This document shows positions 11,700 through 23,909 of a stretch of DNA of 64,000 nt, one piece after another. This stretch comes from Varanus komodoensis (taxonomy: Eukaryota; Chordata; Lepidosauria; Squamata; Varanidae), in contig NW_025335568.1 in NCBI RefSeq assembly GCF_004798865.1, positions 25,408,961 to 25,472,960 on the forward strand, read 5' to 3'. The number at the start of each line of letters is the position of its first letter. Positions within the stretch are counted from its first letter, which is position 1. The notes beneath the pieces were generated by a model. The model was not told the DNA's origin. It searched no databases and saw nothing but the letters and a program-made list of their open reading frames with translations. A program made the position numbers and the translations under genes.

Positions 11700-13580
11700 G
11701 CATGTCTGGTGTTGTGCAGGTAATACATTTGTAACTTTACAACTGCATTCATTGCCCTGAAATATTATCCCAGTGTTTAATGGCTCAAGGAGTAGATTGA
11801 ATGCATGGAAACTAGTCAATGGCAAAACTCTTTTCTTCCCAGAGATCAGCACAAAAAAGTAGAAAAAAAGAAAGGGAAAGGGAAGAAGCAAATGAGAGAA
11901 AAGGCCGTGCAAGGGCAGGAACTGAGCAGTTGCGCACTCGTTCTTTCCTTTCTATTTTCCTCCCCCTAACGGTTTGACCTTCTATGGACAAGAAGAACGC
12001 TGGCAGTTCCTAGGCCAGACTGGGATCGTTGGCGGTGTCAGCGAGCCTGCTGTGCTTCCCAGCTGCCAAACACTGGGCAGTGACCGAGGGAGAGTCTGCC
12101 CTGGAAAAGACCAATGGCATCCTCACTGCATGGTACAATATGGCTTCTCCGCAGGCCATCACCCTTGGTTCTCAGTAGTTATGGATGACAAAAGCTTGAG
12201 CTCCCCCCTTCCTTCTGCCCTTGCTGCCAAGTAACACTGACAGAATCTGCAGGTCTCATTGCTGTGCATATTCCTATATGGTCTTCGTAACATACCTTCA
12301 GTACTGAACCATGCCTAAATAGAAGTTTAATATATGAGAGGTATAATGAATTGGTGCTAAAGCACGGGAGGATAATTATGAAAAAGGTTTGTATGTCGAC
12401 TACCTCTGTCATCCTGATGTAATTTCTTCTTTCCCCCCTATCAAAAATGTCTCCAGCTTGTTCTCTTGAATGAAAGGGCTGGCTGTACTGGCATTTGGCT
12501 GCCTGACTTTAATCAGGGACTCTGCAGTAATGCTTACGTTACCGAGATTTCTCTCACTGATACACAAGAAGCAGTCATGGATTTGCATAATATACTCTGC
12601 CAAGTTCAGCTGGGTACAGTGGTGGAACAGCACAGTGGTGAGCAATAACAAGATACAGACACAATGAAAAGACAAAACACTGAGAAAAAGCCCTCCCTCT
12701 CTTTTCAAGGACCAGCCCCAAAATTCAGTGGGAAATTTAAAGGTGAATAAGATATAGTTGCATATATAATATAAAGGAGGATTTGCTGAGAATTCAGACA
12801 TGGGGAGTTGATTAGGAAACATCCTTGTCATGCAGTCTGAATGTCAAGTCTGGAAACTGGGCAATGTCTGTGGACTCGACTTTCAGTTTGGGAAGGTCAA
12901 TTCAAGCTGAGTGAACACAGCATTAAACATTTCATAGCTGTGGTGTGCTGACCACCCTTGCTTGAAGAAGCAAAGCTGACATATGCCATGCATATTTCAA
13001 ACCACAGTCTGAAAAAGCTGCTGTTAGGAGAAACTGATATTTTGAATCATGCACCCACCACTATTAAAGGTATAGCGTCATATGGCCATTTAGGGTGCAC
13101 ATGTCCTACAGGAAATATGGCCTAGAGACAGAATACTAGGAGTTGCAAGATTTTTTTTTCTTGTTCAAATATGCATAGGATCACACTCTTAAATACTGGT
13201 GTATTTTTTTAAAAAAACGTATAAACTATTAAATTTATTAATAGCTGAAAATAGCAAACCAAATGATAATAAAACTACTGGAAACAATGTAAAATCTATG
13301 AATTCTCTCTTGCATGCCCTCTTTATGTCTCCCCTTTTTATTTTTTTGCATGAAATTAACTTGTTTTCTCATTTCTCCAAATGATGGTGTTCACAGCCAT
13401 TCCCCACTATTGATTTGTGTTTATGTATCCACTATTGGCACTGGGAGGAAATCCTCTATTGGTGCCAAAGGATGATTTCCCCGAAAGCAATTGTTGTCTT
13501 TGAAAGAGGTAGTTCCCTTAGGCCTGCAGACTGCTGTAGGCCTTCTGCCAGAAGTCTGAGTCCCGAGGAGGTCTTTACTC
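11700..13580. other. Intergenic stretch, no gene seen
   Basis: No repeat family or exon recognised. The longest open frame, 140 codons on the minus strand at 12,409-12,831, has a hydrophobic middle but no domain, no plausible splice context and a plus-strand competitor. I treat it as chance. Confidence 0.45.
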
Positions 13581-13584
13581 TTGA

Positions 13585-13755
13585 GAGTACTCCTGAGGAA
13601 TCAGACCACTGGTCTACCTAGCATATCATTGCCTGTGCTGGCTGGCAGTGCCTCTCCATGGTTTCAGAGAGAAGCCTTTTTCCGGTCTTATTTGAAGATT
13701 CTGTGGATTGAACCTTGGACCTTTCGCATGTGAAGAAGAGGTGCAGCCCTTCCCA
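13585..13755 (-). mobile_element. tRNA-derived SINE fragment
   Basis: In minus orientation the B-box-like GGTTCAATCC (plus: GGATTGAACC near 13,706-13,715) is followed by a body ending in an 'AGACCA.TGGTCTACCTAG' segment near 13,600-13,620. That is the layout of a common reptilian tRNA-type SINE. The A-box end is degraded. The copy is old. Confidence 0.5.
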
Positions 13756-13759
13756 GCAT

Positions 13760-15655
13760 GGCTGTTGTAACAGCACATGCTACAGTCATTTTTATGTTTT
13801 TAATTTCTCATAAGAACTATACCAAGGACATCTGTCACTCTGTTATTAGAAAACAAATGGCATAGCTTTATTGTGTGTACCTATTGCCTGAGTCAATAGC
13901 ATATAATCACACTCTTTCTGTGAGTCTCCCTGATTTTTCAGCCAGTGAAGCAGATGAATGGCTAGTTCCCTATCCCATCCCCACCACACAACTTGAAATG
14001 TTGTTTTCTTTGCTGTACACAAAGAACAGTGGTTAGTTTGCAGAACACACTAATGTCACCATATCCCTTCTTGATGACTTCCATCACTTCTCCTGCTAGT
14101 ACTAAGCTTGCTTTACAGGCTTTCAGCTATAGGGTGCAACCATATAACTGCTTACTATCTTTATTGCTCAGCCATTCGGCATCAGGTAATTTATGCCATG
14201 ATTGCTCCTGCCATATTTGCACTTTTCCATGTTGGATTTGCTTCTCAGCCATTACAAGTGTTCCTGTAGCAGCTGTTCCACTATTTCATCCATAGTTCTG
14301 GTAGAGGAAGGACTATTCGGCTTTATCTCTTGCTCTTCTACCCACATTTAGCTGGAAGCTGTTGGATTGCTTTCCAAATGAGGAACTCATGGGAAAATGA
14401 TATGCATGGCATCAGTTACAGTACAGCCCTTGGTGTCACATATACCTTTCAACTCTAAGTTGCTTCACTCTGCAGCTCAATGATTATTACGCTGGTTAGG
14501 GCTATTGAGTGGTTCACACATGTATCAGTGCAACACTATGTTGACATGCGAGCCTGAATGAGCTCTCACAGTTTTCAGAGCGCAGGCAGAACGGTTGGGT
14601 TCCTGCACATAAATACAAAAAGTGTTTTTGAAAGAAGCTCATTCACACATGTGGCTAATTTACATATGTACATGCTGTCTGTCAACAAGTGTGTAGAAAA
14701 GCAAATGGGGAAAACTCAAGCTATGCAGGTCAAATCTGTCATCTGTTAAATCTTGACTGCTAAATTCAGCCTCCAGACAGGAGCTGATAACACGACTGAT
14801 TTATGTAGTTATACACACAGGTGTTTGGCAGGCTTTTAACCCAGGTCTGCAGCAGGGCTCTCCTGGAGGACCTTTGGAGTCTGGCCACACAGTTCTATAC
14901 AGATGTGCTCGGAAGTAACCCAGTGAGTCCAGCTGGACCAGCTCCTGTTTGCCCTGCCCCTACTGCAATTGCCCTTCAGGAAGGAAGATTTAGAGGCCCC
15001 AGTGGGGGACAGTTCCAGCAACAGGGGCCTGGGACCTGTGCATGGGAGAGGCTGCTGAGGTGGCAGCTGCTTGGGAAGAGGGGGACTTTGCTATGGGTCT
15101 GCCTGGTTTTGTAGCCTGAGATCTCTGTGAGGCTGGTGAGGTCCAGTGGACCATGACAGGGTTGTATTCTCTGGCTAGGTGGTCCTGTCCCCTAAAGCAC
15201 TGTCCCCAAAGATAGACCCCATCCCTCTTCCTTCTCAGAGTCCTTTACAGCACACTGGGCCAACTGGGTCATGACTGTATGCATAGAACAGATTGTTTAA
15301 TGTGTGAATCAGGTCTATGTTTCCCATCATACAGCAATCTTTCCAGTGAGGGATCTATTCTGGATCTCCCCCAATAAACTTTTGAGGGATACCCTTATTC
15401 ATATCTTCAGACTCTGAATGTGGATTTTGCCAATCAGATTTCTACATGTTTGAAGTGAAATGTGCACTAAAACCACACAGAGAAACAGGATGTTCTTGGA
15501 AACAATCAGACTTTTTAAATGTTTGCCATTTGTTAGGTTTGTTTACCCTGGCTTCCTTATTATGCCTGAGAAACTTGTACCTGGAAAATAAACCCTTGAG
15601 AAATTAAGAAGCCATGTGCAAAGTAGAAGTATGTGAAGAGAGCCAGCATGCTTAG
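13760..15655. other. Intergenic stretch, no gene seen
   Basis: No recognisable repeat or exon. A slightly GC-richer patch at 14,820-15,120 opens 97- and 61-codon frames on opposite strands. Neither resembles a protein domain. Confidence 0.5.
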
Positions 15656-15659
15656 TGAC

Positions 15660-15825
15660 TAGTTTTTATTCATTTATTTAAAATTTTTGTGTCCCACCCT
15701 TTACAGTGTCTCAGGGTGGTGATAACTTAAATATGACACAGCATCACAACAATGTATAAAGTCAACGTTAAAAACAATATTAACTTTTAAAATGCTGGGC
15801 AAAATAAAAGGTTTTGGCCTTTTTA
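15660..15825 (-). mobile_element. L2-clade LINE 3' tail
   Basis: ATTTATTT repeat, then 'GTCCCACCCTTTACAGTGTCTCAGGGTGG', an A-rich region and 'AAATAAAAGGTTTTGGCCT'. The last corresponds to AAATAAAAAGGTCTTGGCCTGG in the better-kept L2 copies of this window. Diverged and short. Confidence 0.5.
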
Positions 15826-15829
15826 GTAG

Positions 15830-17720
15830 TTTTTAGTAGTGCGTTGGACTTGAGTGAGTAATGCTAATTCATCCATGGAAACTTCTGGACAAGTCAGTAA
15901 CCCTTGATGAGTCAGTCATTCTGATGTTTTGCATGATTACAGTGACACAAACAAGGATGGGCGATTCTCTTCCATCTCTATCCTCACCCCCATCCTACAC
16001 TATGAGCTGAAGGGCGAGCTTCTGAAGGAGGGCCTGCTTTGCTTGTGCATGCTTCCTGGGGGCAGGCTGTAACCCCTTGGAACCTGAAGTTTCCAGATCA
16101 TACAGGGAGGCTACCTGAGCAGCCCAGACCCACATAGAACACGCTCACCCTCCAAGTTGTGGGATGGGATCAGGCGCAAGGTGGCAGTGGCTGACCTGTG
16201 GCAGTGGCAGCAGGAACACTGCGCAGTTCATATGACTGTCTTGTGCAGCATCAGAAGATGTGGAGACTGCATGCCGGGTGGGTGGTGAGGAGCAGGAAAA
16301 AATGACTTTCCATGCATTAGGCTGGGCAGGGAGGCAAGTATATGTAAATGGGTTCACAGAGATTTTAAGAAGATAAAGTACATGTCCTCACATCCGCCAC
16401 CTCATTGCCCACATCTATGTTAATTTATTTTATGTATTGAAAACCTTTTTAGACCATTCCTTACCGAAGTTCAGGCATACACCCATATTTACACCCTAAA
16501 TAAACTTTATCAAGCCTTTTATTATATAAAATACACACTAACAATATAGAAACAGCAGCCATATACAACACATTCTGTTATTCACCATAGGTTCCATACA
16601 TATTTTAGATTTGTTGTCTCTGGGATAAACTCACCGTATGAACCTTAACCTAGATTACAACCAGAAAATGATCAAGTTTCAGCCATTACTCTTCCTAGTG
16701 ATTATCTCTCTTTGGAACAAGGACTGAGTACTTTGTAGTTGCTGACCTATGGACACCGCATTAACATACGGAAGGAATGGAAAGCAAGCTTTCAGAAACA
16801 AATCCTGCACAATCATCCCTCCAATCAATAAATCAATCAATCATATTGTTAGTTTTTCAGCAAGAGCCGCTTCTCAGATTTTGTCAATGTTTTGTGACTC
16901 CTTGCAGGCATTTAAAAGACGTTCATATGAAGTGATATTTGGATCCTTTGTTCCTCTTATTCCTTAATCAGAAACCAGCTACATGTAGGTTAAGCTTGCA
17001 TAGTGCCAAGTGGGATAGTTTTGGTTGCCAACAACTTCCATTGCATTCAGAAAAGTGGTCCATATTAACTTGTTTCTGCCTCTCTTCCCCCCCCCCACTT
17101 CTTATCTCAAAGTATCTGAAGGCTACAATAATATAAAAAACTGCTAAAAATGAAAGAATGGATTAATTACACATGTGTGTTGTTCTATCCTTACTGATGA
17201 CTGCACAGAGAGTCTTTAAAGTCCCATGGTTACTTGTGATCTCAGTGGGGAATCCATGGAGAGCATGAGGACGATGCGTCCATTCTTCAACTTATGGCAT
17301 CCCTGTTCCTGAATTTTGAGGGGACACATTGAATACAAATAGAAGAACTGTATTGTTCTGTGTGATAAGTGAGAGTTTTGTTTTTGTTTGGATTTTTTAC
17401 ATGAGGCTGTTCATTTCTGTATCTATTTTGAGTTTTGTTACAGAATTGAGATCTGAGCTCTATGCAAAAGCGTTTCCTTTCTTGCTTTTCCACTACATGA
17501 CCTCTAGGGGGTACTGTGCTCTAGAACAATAGTGCAAATACACTGGTGGAAACAGTGCTTTCAGAAATAATACTCTTATTTCTCTTTTGTGTATGTGTAA
17601 GACAAGAAAGAAGAAATGGGTTCTTAACATTATTTTGAGCTAAATCTAGAAAAGGGTGAATCTGTTATCTTTCTCTTGCATTATCTTTTGTTTGTTTGTT
17701 TTGACTCTCAGGTTCTTTTT
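15830..17720. other. Intergenic stretch, no gene seen
   Basis: A weak L2-tail-like patch may lie at 16,420-16,560 ('TAGACCATTCCTTACC' followed by A-rich sequence). A CAAT-type simple run lies at about 16,824-16,841. No exon or other element recognised. Confidence 0.4.
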
Positions 17721-17724
17721 CTTC

Positions 17725-18110
17725 CAGATATGGAGAACTTTGTGAAGTTTGGTGAATTCTTATAGAAATGAACTGAAATAAAATTCTCACCCCCCTGTAA
17801 TCAAAGATCCATCAAAGGCACATTGTACCTGTTTGCCTCATAGATGTTAAAGGGACCTATGAGAGGAAAAGGGTGGCCATACTAACTCAGTACTAACTGA
17901 ATGAATGCACAAGGATTCATAATGAGACTCTAAAAACTAAGCACTCCAAGTCTTGGGTCTGGGTGTACAAATCTGTCCATTTCAGTTTCTCTCACTTTAA
18001 AAAAACCCTCATTTTTCTCCTGGATATTGAAAATTTCATAAAGTTTGGCAAATTTTTATTGAAACTATATTGAGACGAAATTTTCATCCACCCATAGTTA
18101 AATCTAACTT
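17725..18110 (+). repeat. Two diverged ~85-bp direct copies, ~300 bp apart
   Basis: The block near 17,727-17,815 (GATATGGAGAACTTTGTGAAG..., ending in ATTCTCACCCCCCTG) is repeated at about 18,022-18,105 (GATATTGAAAATTTCATAAAG..., ending in ATTTTCATCCACCCATAG). Similarity is about two thirds by eye. No family is recognised. The unit vaguely resembles the modules at 3.6-3.8 kb. Confidence 0.4.
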
Positions 18111-18114
18111 TTCC

Positions 18115-19415
18115 TTTTTCCTCACAGAGATGGCTGCTTTGTGCTATTTTTAATGCTAAGGCTATCATTTCCCTAAAGCACCTGAACGAACACTGAAGGG
18201 CAAAGGTATCATTCTGAAGGGCACAGCATTTTGCAGCAAAGTCACCATGGGATCTTTATTTTGTTGATTCAGTGTCTCTCCCGATCAGCTGAATGATGGT
18301 TGTACATTTGTCAGCAGCTTTGACACTTCATCTTAATCGCTGCTCCTCATGCACAGGCAGGTAGGTCCAATAGCATGTCCATTCTGACCTATGGGACACC
18401 CCATCCTTGCCTGCAGTGGGATGGTGGGACCCTTAGTATGGCTGTCCCAGGCTCTCCCTGGTTTCTCTAGCAGCTGGCAGAGCACCACTGCCTTCAGGCT
18501 TTGCTGTTGAGGTTATAGGAGAGCTATTTGGTGCAGAAATACACAAGCAGCAATCAGGATGCAGAGGGTTTCTCTAGATGAGGTGTTTAAGTTATCCCTT
18601 TATGGAAATGTCTTCTATTTTCTCTGAGGGAGAGAGGGAGGGAAAGCACATCCTTGATGTGTTGGTGGTTTTTCTTCCCCCTCTGGCCTTTTTCTTTCTC
18701 CGCCATCCTGCAGAGTAATGTGCAGGAGGGCAATGTGTACGTGGTACGCATTTGCAAAAAATAGAATAAAATAATGAAATAAAATAAAAACCCCAACCAC
18801 TCTGTAGCACTTCCTACTGCCATAGTGGGTAACAGCTGGCTTTCCTGATGTTGAAAATGCTGTAACAATGGCTAGCAAATGTGGCTGACAGGCTGAAAAG
18901 AAAGAATCATGCCCTATCTAATTTGTCTGCTGGGCGTTCAGATCTCCCTCTGGGGAGATTGGGGTCATCCTATAGATATGAACATGCATATATACAGCCC
19001 ACCTATTCCCAGAGACCAGGACTCTAGTTGGTTATATACTAATCTGTCCAGTGAAGACATTTTGCACATTGCCAAAACTGTTGTGCATGTTGGATTGGGA
19101 ATGTGGAACTACATACTTTCTAGTTTCTCTGGGCATTTTGTGAAAATCTGACATTCAGTTGGAAGAATATGCTTGCCCTCAGTTTGGTTAAGAAACTCAA
19201 ATTTCAGTCCCAAAGTTTCAGGACAGTTTTAAATTTGGACATTTAAAAAAATCACTTTAAGTCATTTCACATTGCACATGCACGTACATTACATTTAAGT
19301 GTCTGATTGTAAATAAGGAAGTTCGTATGCCAGAAACCACTTACATGTCCTTTGCAAGGCGAACAAGATAGATAGCTTTTAAACTTTCCAGATCCAGAGG
19401 CATGCCATCCACAAT
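18115..19415. other. Intergenic stretch, no gene seen
   Basis: No repeat or exon recognised. Three overlapping minus-strand frames at 18,587-18,878 share one region in different frames and show no domain. Confidence 0.5.
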
Positions 19416-19417
19416 AT

Positions 19418-20737
19418 TTTATTTATTTATTTAAAACATTTCTATGACGCCCCATTCGCCGAAGCCTCGGAGCGGCTGACAACATAAATTAAAATATAAT
19501 ACATTCAAAATATAAAACAAATTAACAATATAAAATAAGTCGCCCTGGCCAGATAAAATAAGCAAATAATATTAACAATTAAAATGATGTTTAAATAAAA
19601 AGGTCTTCGCCTGGCGCCGAAAAATAAATAATGACAGCGCCAGGCGGACCTCTCTGGGGAGCGCATTCCATAGATTGGGCGCCACCGCAGAGAAAGCCCT
19701 CCTCTGAGTACCTACCCTCCTAATTTCCTTCACGGAGGGTTCCCGGAGAAGGGCCTCTCCCGCAGATCTCAAGGGGCGGGCGGGCATATATGGACATAAG
19801 CGCTCCTTCAGGTAACCAGGACCCAAGCCGTTTAGGGCTTTATAGGTCATCACCAACACCTTGAATTGGGCCCGGACTTCAATGGGAAGCCAGTGAAGCT
19901 GACGGAGGACTGGAGTCATGTGAACATAATGCCCAGTCCCAGTCAGCAGCCTGGCAGCTCTATTTTGAACCAATTGAAGTATCCGGACCGTCTTCAAGGG
20001 TAGCCCCACGTAGAGCGCGTTACAGAAGTCAAGGCAGGAAGTCACCAGCGCGTGTGTCACTGTCGCCAGGCAGTCGTACTCCAGGTAGGGGCAGAGCTGA
20101 TGGATCAGCCGAAGCTGAAGGAAAGTGCTCCTCGCCACTGCTGTCACCTGAGCTTCCAATGAAAGCTCTGGGTCGAGGAGCACTCCCAGGCTGCGGACCT
20201 TGTCCCTAAGAGGGAGTGCAACCCCATTCAGGACTAGGTTCAATTCACCCTCTCCAAAGCCCGATCCACCAGCCAACAGGACCTCTGTCGTGTCTGGATT
20301 GAGCTTCAGTTTATTGGCCCTCATCCAGCCCATTACCTCGGCCAGGCACCGGTTCAGTACAGCCACTGCCTCACCTGGATTGCTGGAAAACGAGAGGTAG
20401 AGCTGGGCATCATCAGCGTAATGATGATTCCGCAGCCCACACCTCCTGATGACCTCTCCCAGTGGTTTCATGTAGATGTTAAACAGCAAAGGGGACAAAA
20501 TGGACCCCTGTGGTACTCCATGGCATAGCTGCCATGGTGCAGAGCCATAGTCCCCCAGCGCCACCTTCTGGAATCGGCCATTGAGATAGGAGCGGAACCA
20601 CTGCAAAGCAGTGCCTCCGACCCCCAATCCCGCTAGCCTATCCAGAAGGATACCATGGTCGATGGTATCGAAAGCCGCTGAGAGGTCCAGGAGAACCAAC
20701 AGGAACGCACTCCCCCTGTCCTTCTCCCTGGACAGGT
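19418..20737 (-). mobile_element. L2-clade LINE, young-looking, 5'-truncated
   Basis: A 1.3 kb minus-strand copy ends (left) in an ATTT microsatellite tail and is cut at its 5' side (right) within the reverse transcriptase, near 20,737. There its alignment with the second L2 copy (54.85 kb) stops after 'CTCCCTGGACAGGT'. The 3' UTR carries 'GCCCCATTCGCCGAAGCC' and 'AGGCGGACCTCTCTGGGGAG', shared with the copies at 6.3 and 53.6 kb. The open frame inside is unbroken, which together with many surviving CpG dinucleotides points to a fairly recent insertion. No clear target-site duplication was found by eye. Confidence 0.85.
19572..20699 (-). CDS. L2 reverse transcriptase, N-truncated, frame intact
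   Basis: The 375-residue frame encodes the catalytic core and C-terminus of an L2-clade non-LTR reverse transcriptase, which copies LINE RNA into DNA at a nicked target. Visible motifs are LLDLSAAFDTIDH (residues 3-15, catalytic Asp at 11), GVPQGSILSPLLFNIY (61-76) and YADD (94-97, the catalytic pair). A thumb/C-terminal region with LHWLPIEVRAQFKVL and LWNALPREVRL follows, and the stop lies just before the 3' UTR. The endonuclease and fingers are missing because the insertion is 5'-truncated, so this copy cannot move on its own. The annotated Met is an internal residue of the original protein, not a true start. It is not a host gene. Confidence 0.85.
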   Translation of the reverse strand: MVLLDLSAAFDTIDHGILLDRLAGLGVGGTALQWFRSYLNGRFQKVALGDYGSAPWQLCHGVPQGSILSPLLFNIYMKPLGEVIRRCGLRNHHYADDAQLYLSFSSNPGEAVAVLNRCLAEVMGWMRANKLKLNPDTTEVLLAGGSGFGEGELNLVLNGVALPLRDKVRSLGVLLDPELSLEAQVTAVARSTFLQLRLIHQLCPYLEYDCLATVTHALVTSCLDFCNALYVGLPLKTVRILQLVQNRAARLLTGTGHYVHMTPVLRQLHWLPIEVRAQFKVLVMTYKALNGLGPGYLKERLCPYMPARPLRSAGEALLREPSVKEIRRVGTQRRAFSAVAPNLWNALPREVRLALSLFIFRRQAKTFLFKHHFNC

Positions 20738-20739
20738 AT

Positions 20740-23335
20740 ATTTGGCTTGCATTTATGATTTTGTATTTAATGTTCTGTCATTTTGGCCGTAACCCACCTT
20801 GGGTACACTTTGGTATAAAAAGGAAGTTATTCAGATAAAAACTTTTTGAGGGAAATGACAATTATGTGTATTTACTTCACCTAATTGAAGGTCCACACCT
20901 ATTTACTTCACCAGAGTTAAAGGTCTGCACATACTTCCTGAAACTCAATCATAATCTGTTAGTCCAAATTGCTGACATTCAAATTCCACACTTAGTTGCA
21001 ACTACAACTGAAACAAACATGATGTAAGAAACTACCACTGTGACACACAAGTCCTTATATTGGAATACATACTGAATCATCAGGATAAAAATCCCCATAA
21101 AGAATAAATTACTTTGGCAAGGAATGAATATTTATAGTCTCCAGGATGCCAGATTATAAATAGAAATTATTTAATTCAGCAAATTGTGTGCAAACCATAT
21201 CACTTTTTATTGAACTACTCCCTGGTTAGACAAGTGCTGTGACTAAAGAGGAAAACTGAGCAGATTCAAACAGCTCCAGGCAGCAATAAAAAATTTAGCA
21301 TCCCACTTATCTTTTACGTCCTGCACACCTACAGGATCCATATAATTTGCATGTGCTGCTGATAGTGGTCTTTTCAGTTTAGGTATCTAGTTTAAGGATC
21401 AGTAGACAATTAACAATTGATAACCAGCTCAAATAGCTCACCTGATCTCTCTCTCTTTGAGGCATATTCCCACACTGCTGTTGTCTCTCTGTTCGCTATT
21501 TCAGCTACAGTGAACAATAACTCTAAATCTTAAAACAAGAGGGAGCAGCTCCAGGAATGGCAACATGCTGTAGAGAAACGCAAGGACAAAAATAACACTA
21601 AGATGACACATCATTTATCTGTTATGGTTCCTTCTCTATTGAAATTGTCTGATAAACTGCAGGCATGCCACAAATAGTTATGGAAGTACTGCTGCTTGGA
21701 TGGGTTTTAATAATTAAGGAGAGGGAAAATTACTAGGAGCACAATGAAACTTTGTAGGAATGCAAAGTGTGGAAGCAGAATTTGCTTTCTGCTTGGCTTG
21801 AAAAGATTCTGTATGACCTATTGTTCCACAGTCCGTGGCATTCTCTGTGCTGACTCATAGTAAGGAAGGAAGCAAGCCCTGCAAGGAGGGATTCTTTCTG
21901 GATCAACTGATGTTCGAGGTTGGACAGGAATTTTTAAAGATGAGGATAAAATGACCCTTTGCAGACTATACGAAGGGGGACCCATTGCCAAACCCAGGGC
22001 AGGTTGGTGACTCCTCCGTCAGGGGGGCTTTTCAGGCATTGCAGCTTTCCTTTTCAGCTGTGTAGTAGCTATTTATTAGGTGGTGAACCTAATTTGGAGA
22101 TGGAGCTCAGCATTCTGGATAGCAACTATAAAACTCAACAGAGAGTCTGCAATGGGTGAGGAGTCCCACTGATATAAGTGTTATCCTTCCTAGGCTAAAT
22201 CCCTGCCCAACTACCAAATCACATAGGATTTCCCATCTTGGAATCAGTAGCTAATCAGTGACATCATGGGGTCATCTTTTCACTACAAGTTGTTTCTCAG
22301 CTTTTGCTGCCAGCAATTTAGAAACAGATAATCAGTCTGCTGAGCCTGCTGAGTCTGCCTTAAGAAGTGGTTCATCTTTAATTGCAACTATTTTTCTAGT
22401 TTGTTTCTATCGGTAACAATACATTTCAGCCAGGAAGAAGCTCTTACTACCTCCTACTACAACTTTGCTTCTTGGGATTGATATAATAATGAAGTAGCCA
22501 TTTGGGTTTACCTTTTCAAGAAACTGAGTTATATTCTTAGAATCCAAAATCCTTGTTCTAAAGAGCCTGCAGAAGAGGCAGTTTCACATAGCTCAAAAAA
22601 GTGTGCTTCTGTACAAAACAGCAAAGCAAGAGGCATAATGTGATTCTTCTCCAGTAGGGAAGACCAGAGCTAACGTGATCAGGAAAAGATTAAAAAAAAT
22701 ATAAAATGAATTTACAAGTGCATTTTTCCTTCAACTGGGATTTTTAATATGATGTGGTTGTATGACTGCAAAATCCTCTCATCCACTACCCCCTTTCCGT
22801 AGGGCATCCTGCTTTGCTTAAATGTCATGTCAAGGGATAGCTATTTTAGGATGTTGTTTGAAAGCAACCATAGCACATTTTGAGATTTCCAAAGGAGCTT
22901 CTCATTCTGACCTCCTGGAATAAGCAGATCTACTGCAGAGAGACCTTGAAAAAACTGACCTAGAGCGTGCTGCTGCAATGCTGCTGAACTTCGTGACGCT
23001 CAAGTGCTTCCAAATTAGGACACCCCTGCTGTGGCAGCAGTTCTTGACTGCGTACATGACTGAGCACCCAAAATGGATGCGTTTTTATGTAACCATGTAG
23101 ATGGTGCTAGGTTTGAGCTAGAGAAATAGGAAGGGAGGGATCCAAATGTGAAGCAACCTAGGGAATAATTCATATATGATCATACAGGGATGGGTGGAAA
23201 TTAGATTTCATTCTAATAATAAGTACTATTCATTTTAATAAGTATTTAGCTACATTTGTGGATTTTTTCATATTTAGTATGGGAAGAGTTTGAGATTTAA
23301 AAAGACGGAACATGTGAGAACCTGACAGATTCATC
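20740..23335. other. Intergenic stretch, no gene seen
   Basis: Two related ~33-bp blocks starting TATTTACTTCACC occur back to back near 20,869 and 20,900. Otherwise no exon or recognised repeat. Small frames of 66-75 codons are unremarkable. Confidence 0.45.
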
Positions 23336-23344
23336 CCCCTAGGC

Positions 23345-23900
23345 CAGGGGTGGGCAATTAATTTTCCTGTGGGGCCACATGAGAAACTTTGACAGTTGTT
23401 AAGGGCTGGACCAATACACTTACAGCTCTGCTCAATATATATCTCTATAAAAACAGTAAATGAAACATTACAATTATACAATGAAAACATGGAGCACAGA
23501 ATAACACTATTTAATGAATATTCACAAAAACATTAACATTAACATTACATGAAAAGCAATAAATTCAATTCAATTTTACTTATATAGCACAAATTTACAA
23601 CATATGTAATCTCCCAGCGCTTAACATAGTAAGGTACAGACCTTACGATTTATAACAGAACAGAGAAACAGAAAACTCAACAATCCAAGTTGCCTTTGGA
23701 TTCCTTAAAAATGCATCCAGCTTTGTTTGTTTGCATTACCTCAGTTCTTTTTTGTTGTTGTTCAGTGAGAGAAATCTAGTCTGTTTTGGGCTTGAATGAC
23801 GATATATATTTGCATTGACTTTTAATTTGCCAGTGACCTCATGCAGGCCAGTCAGGGTCAGCCATCGGGCCGGATGTGAGTCATATAATGCCCAGGTCTG
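23345..23900. mobile_element. Non-autonomous hAT-type DNA transposon
   Basis: The left end CAGGGGTGGGCA and the right end TGCCCAGGTCTG form imperfect terminal inverted repeats (9 of 12 bases). They are flanked by 8-bp direct repeats, CCCTAGGC at 23,337-23,344 and ACCTAGGC at 23,901-23,908 (7 of 8). An 8-bp duplication and CAG...CTG ends are typical of hAT (Charlie-like) elements. The 556-bp body has no transposase frame, so it would have needed a partner. Inside, near 23,571-23,650, lies a 'TTCAATTCAATTTTACTTATATAGC' block followed by 'CAGCGCTTAACATAG', which looks like a separate dispersed-repeat tail. Confidence 0.7.
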
Positions 23901-23909
23901 ACCTAGGCT

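Noticed and set aside
12409-12831. A 140-codon minus-strand frame with a hydrophobic segment
   Set aside because: No domain, a competing plus-strand frame, AT-rich intergenic surroundings and no splice or promoter context.
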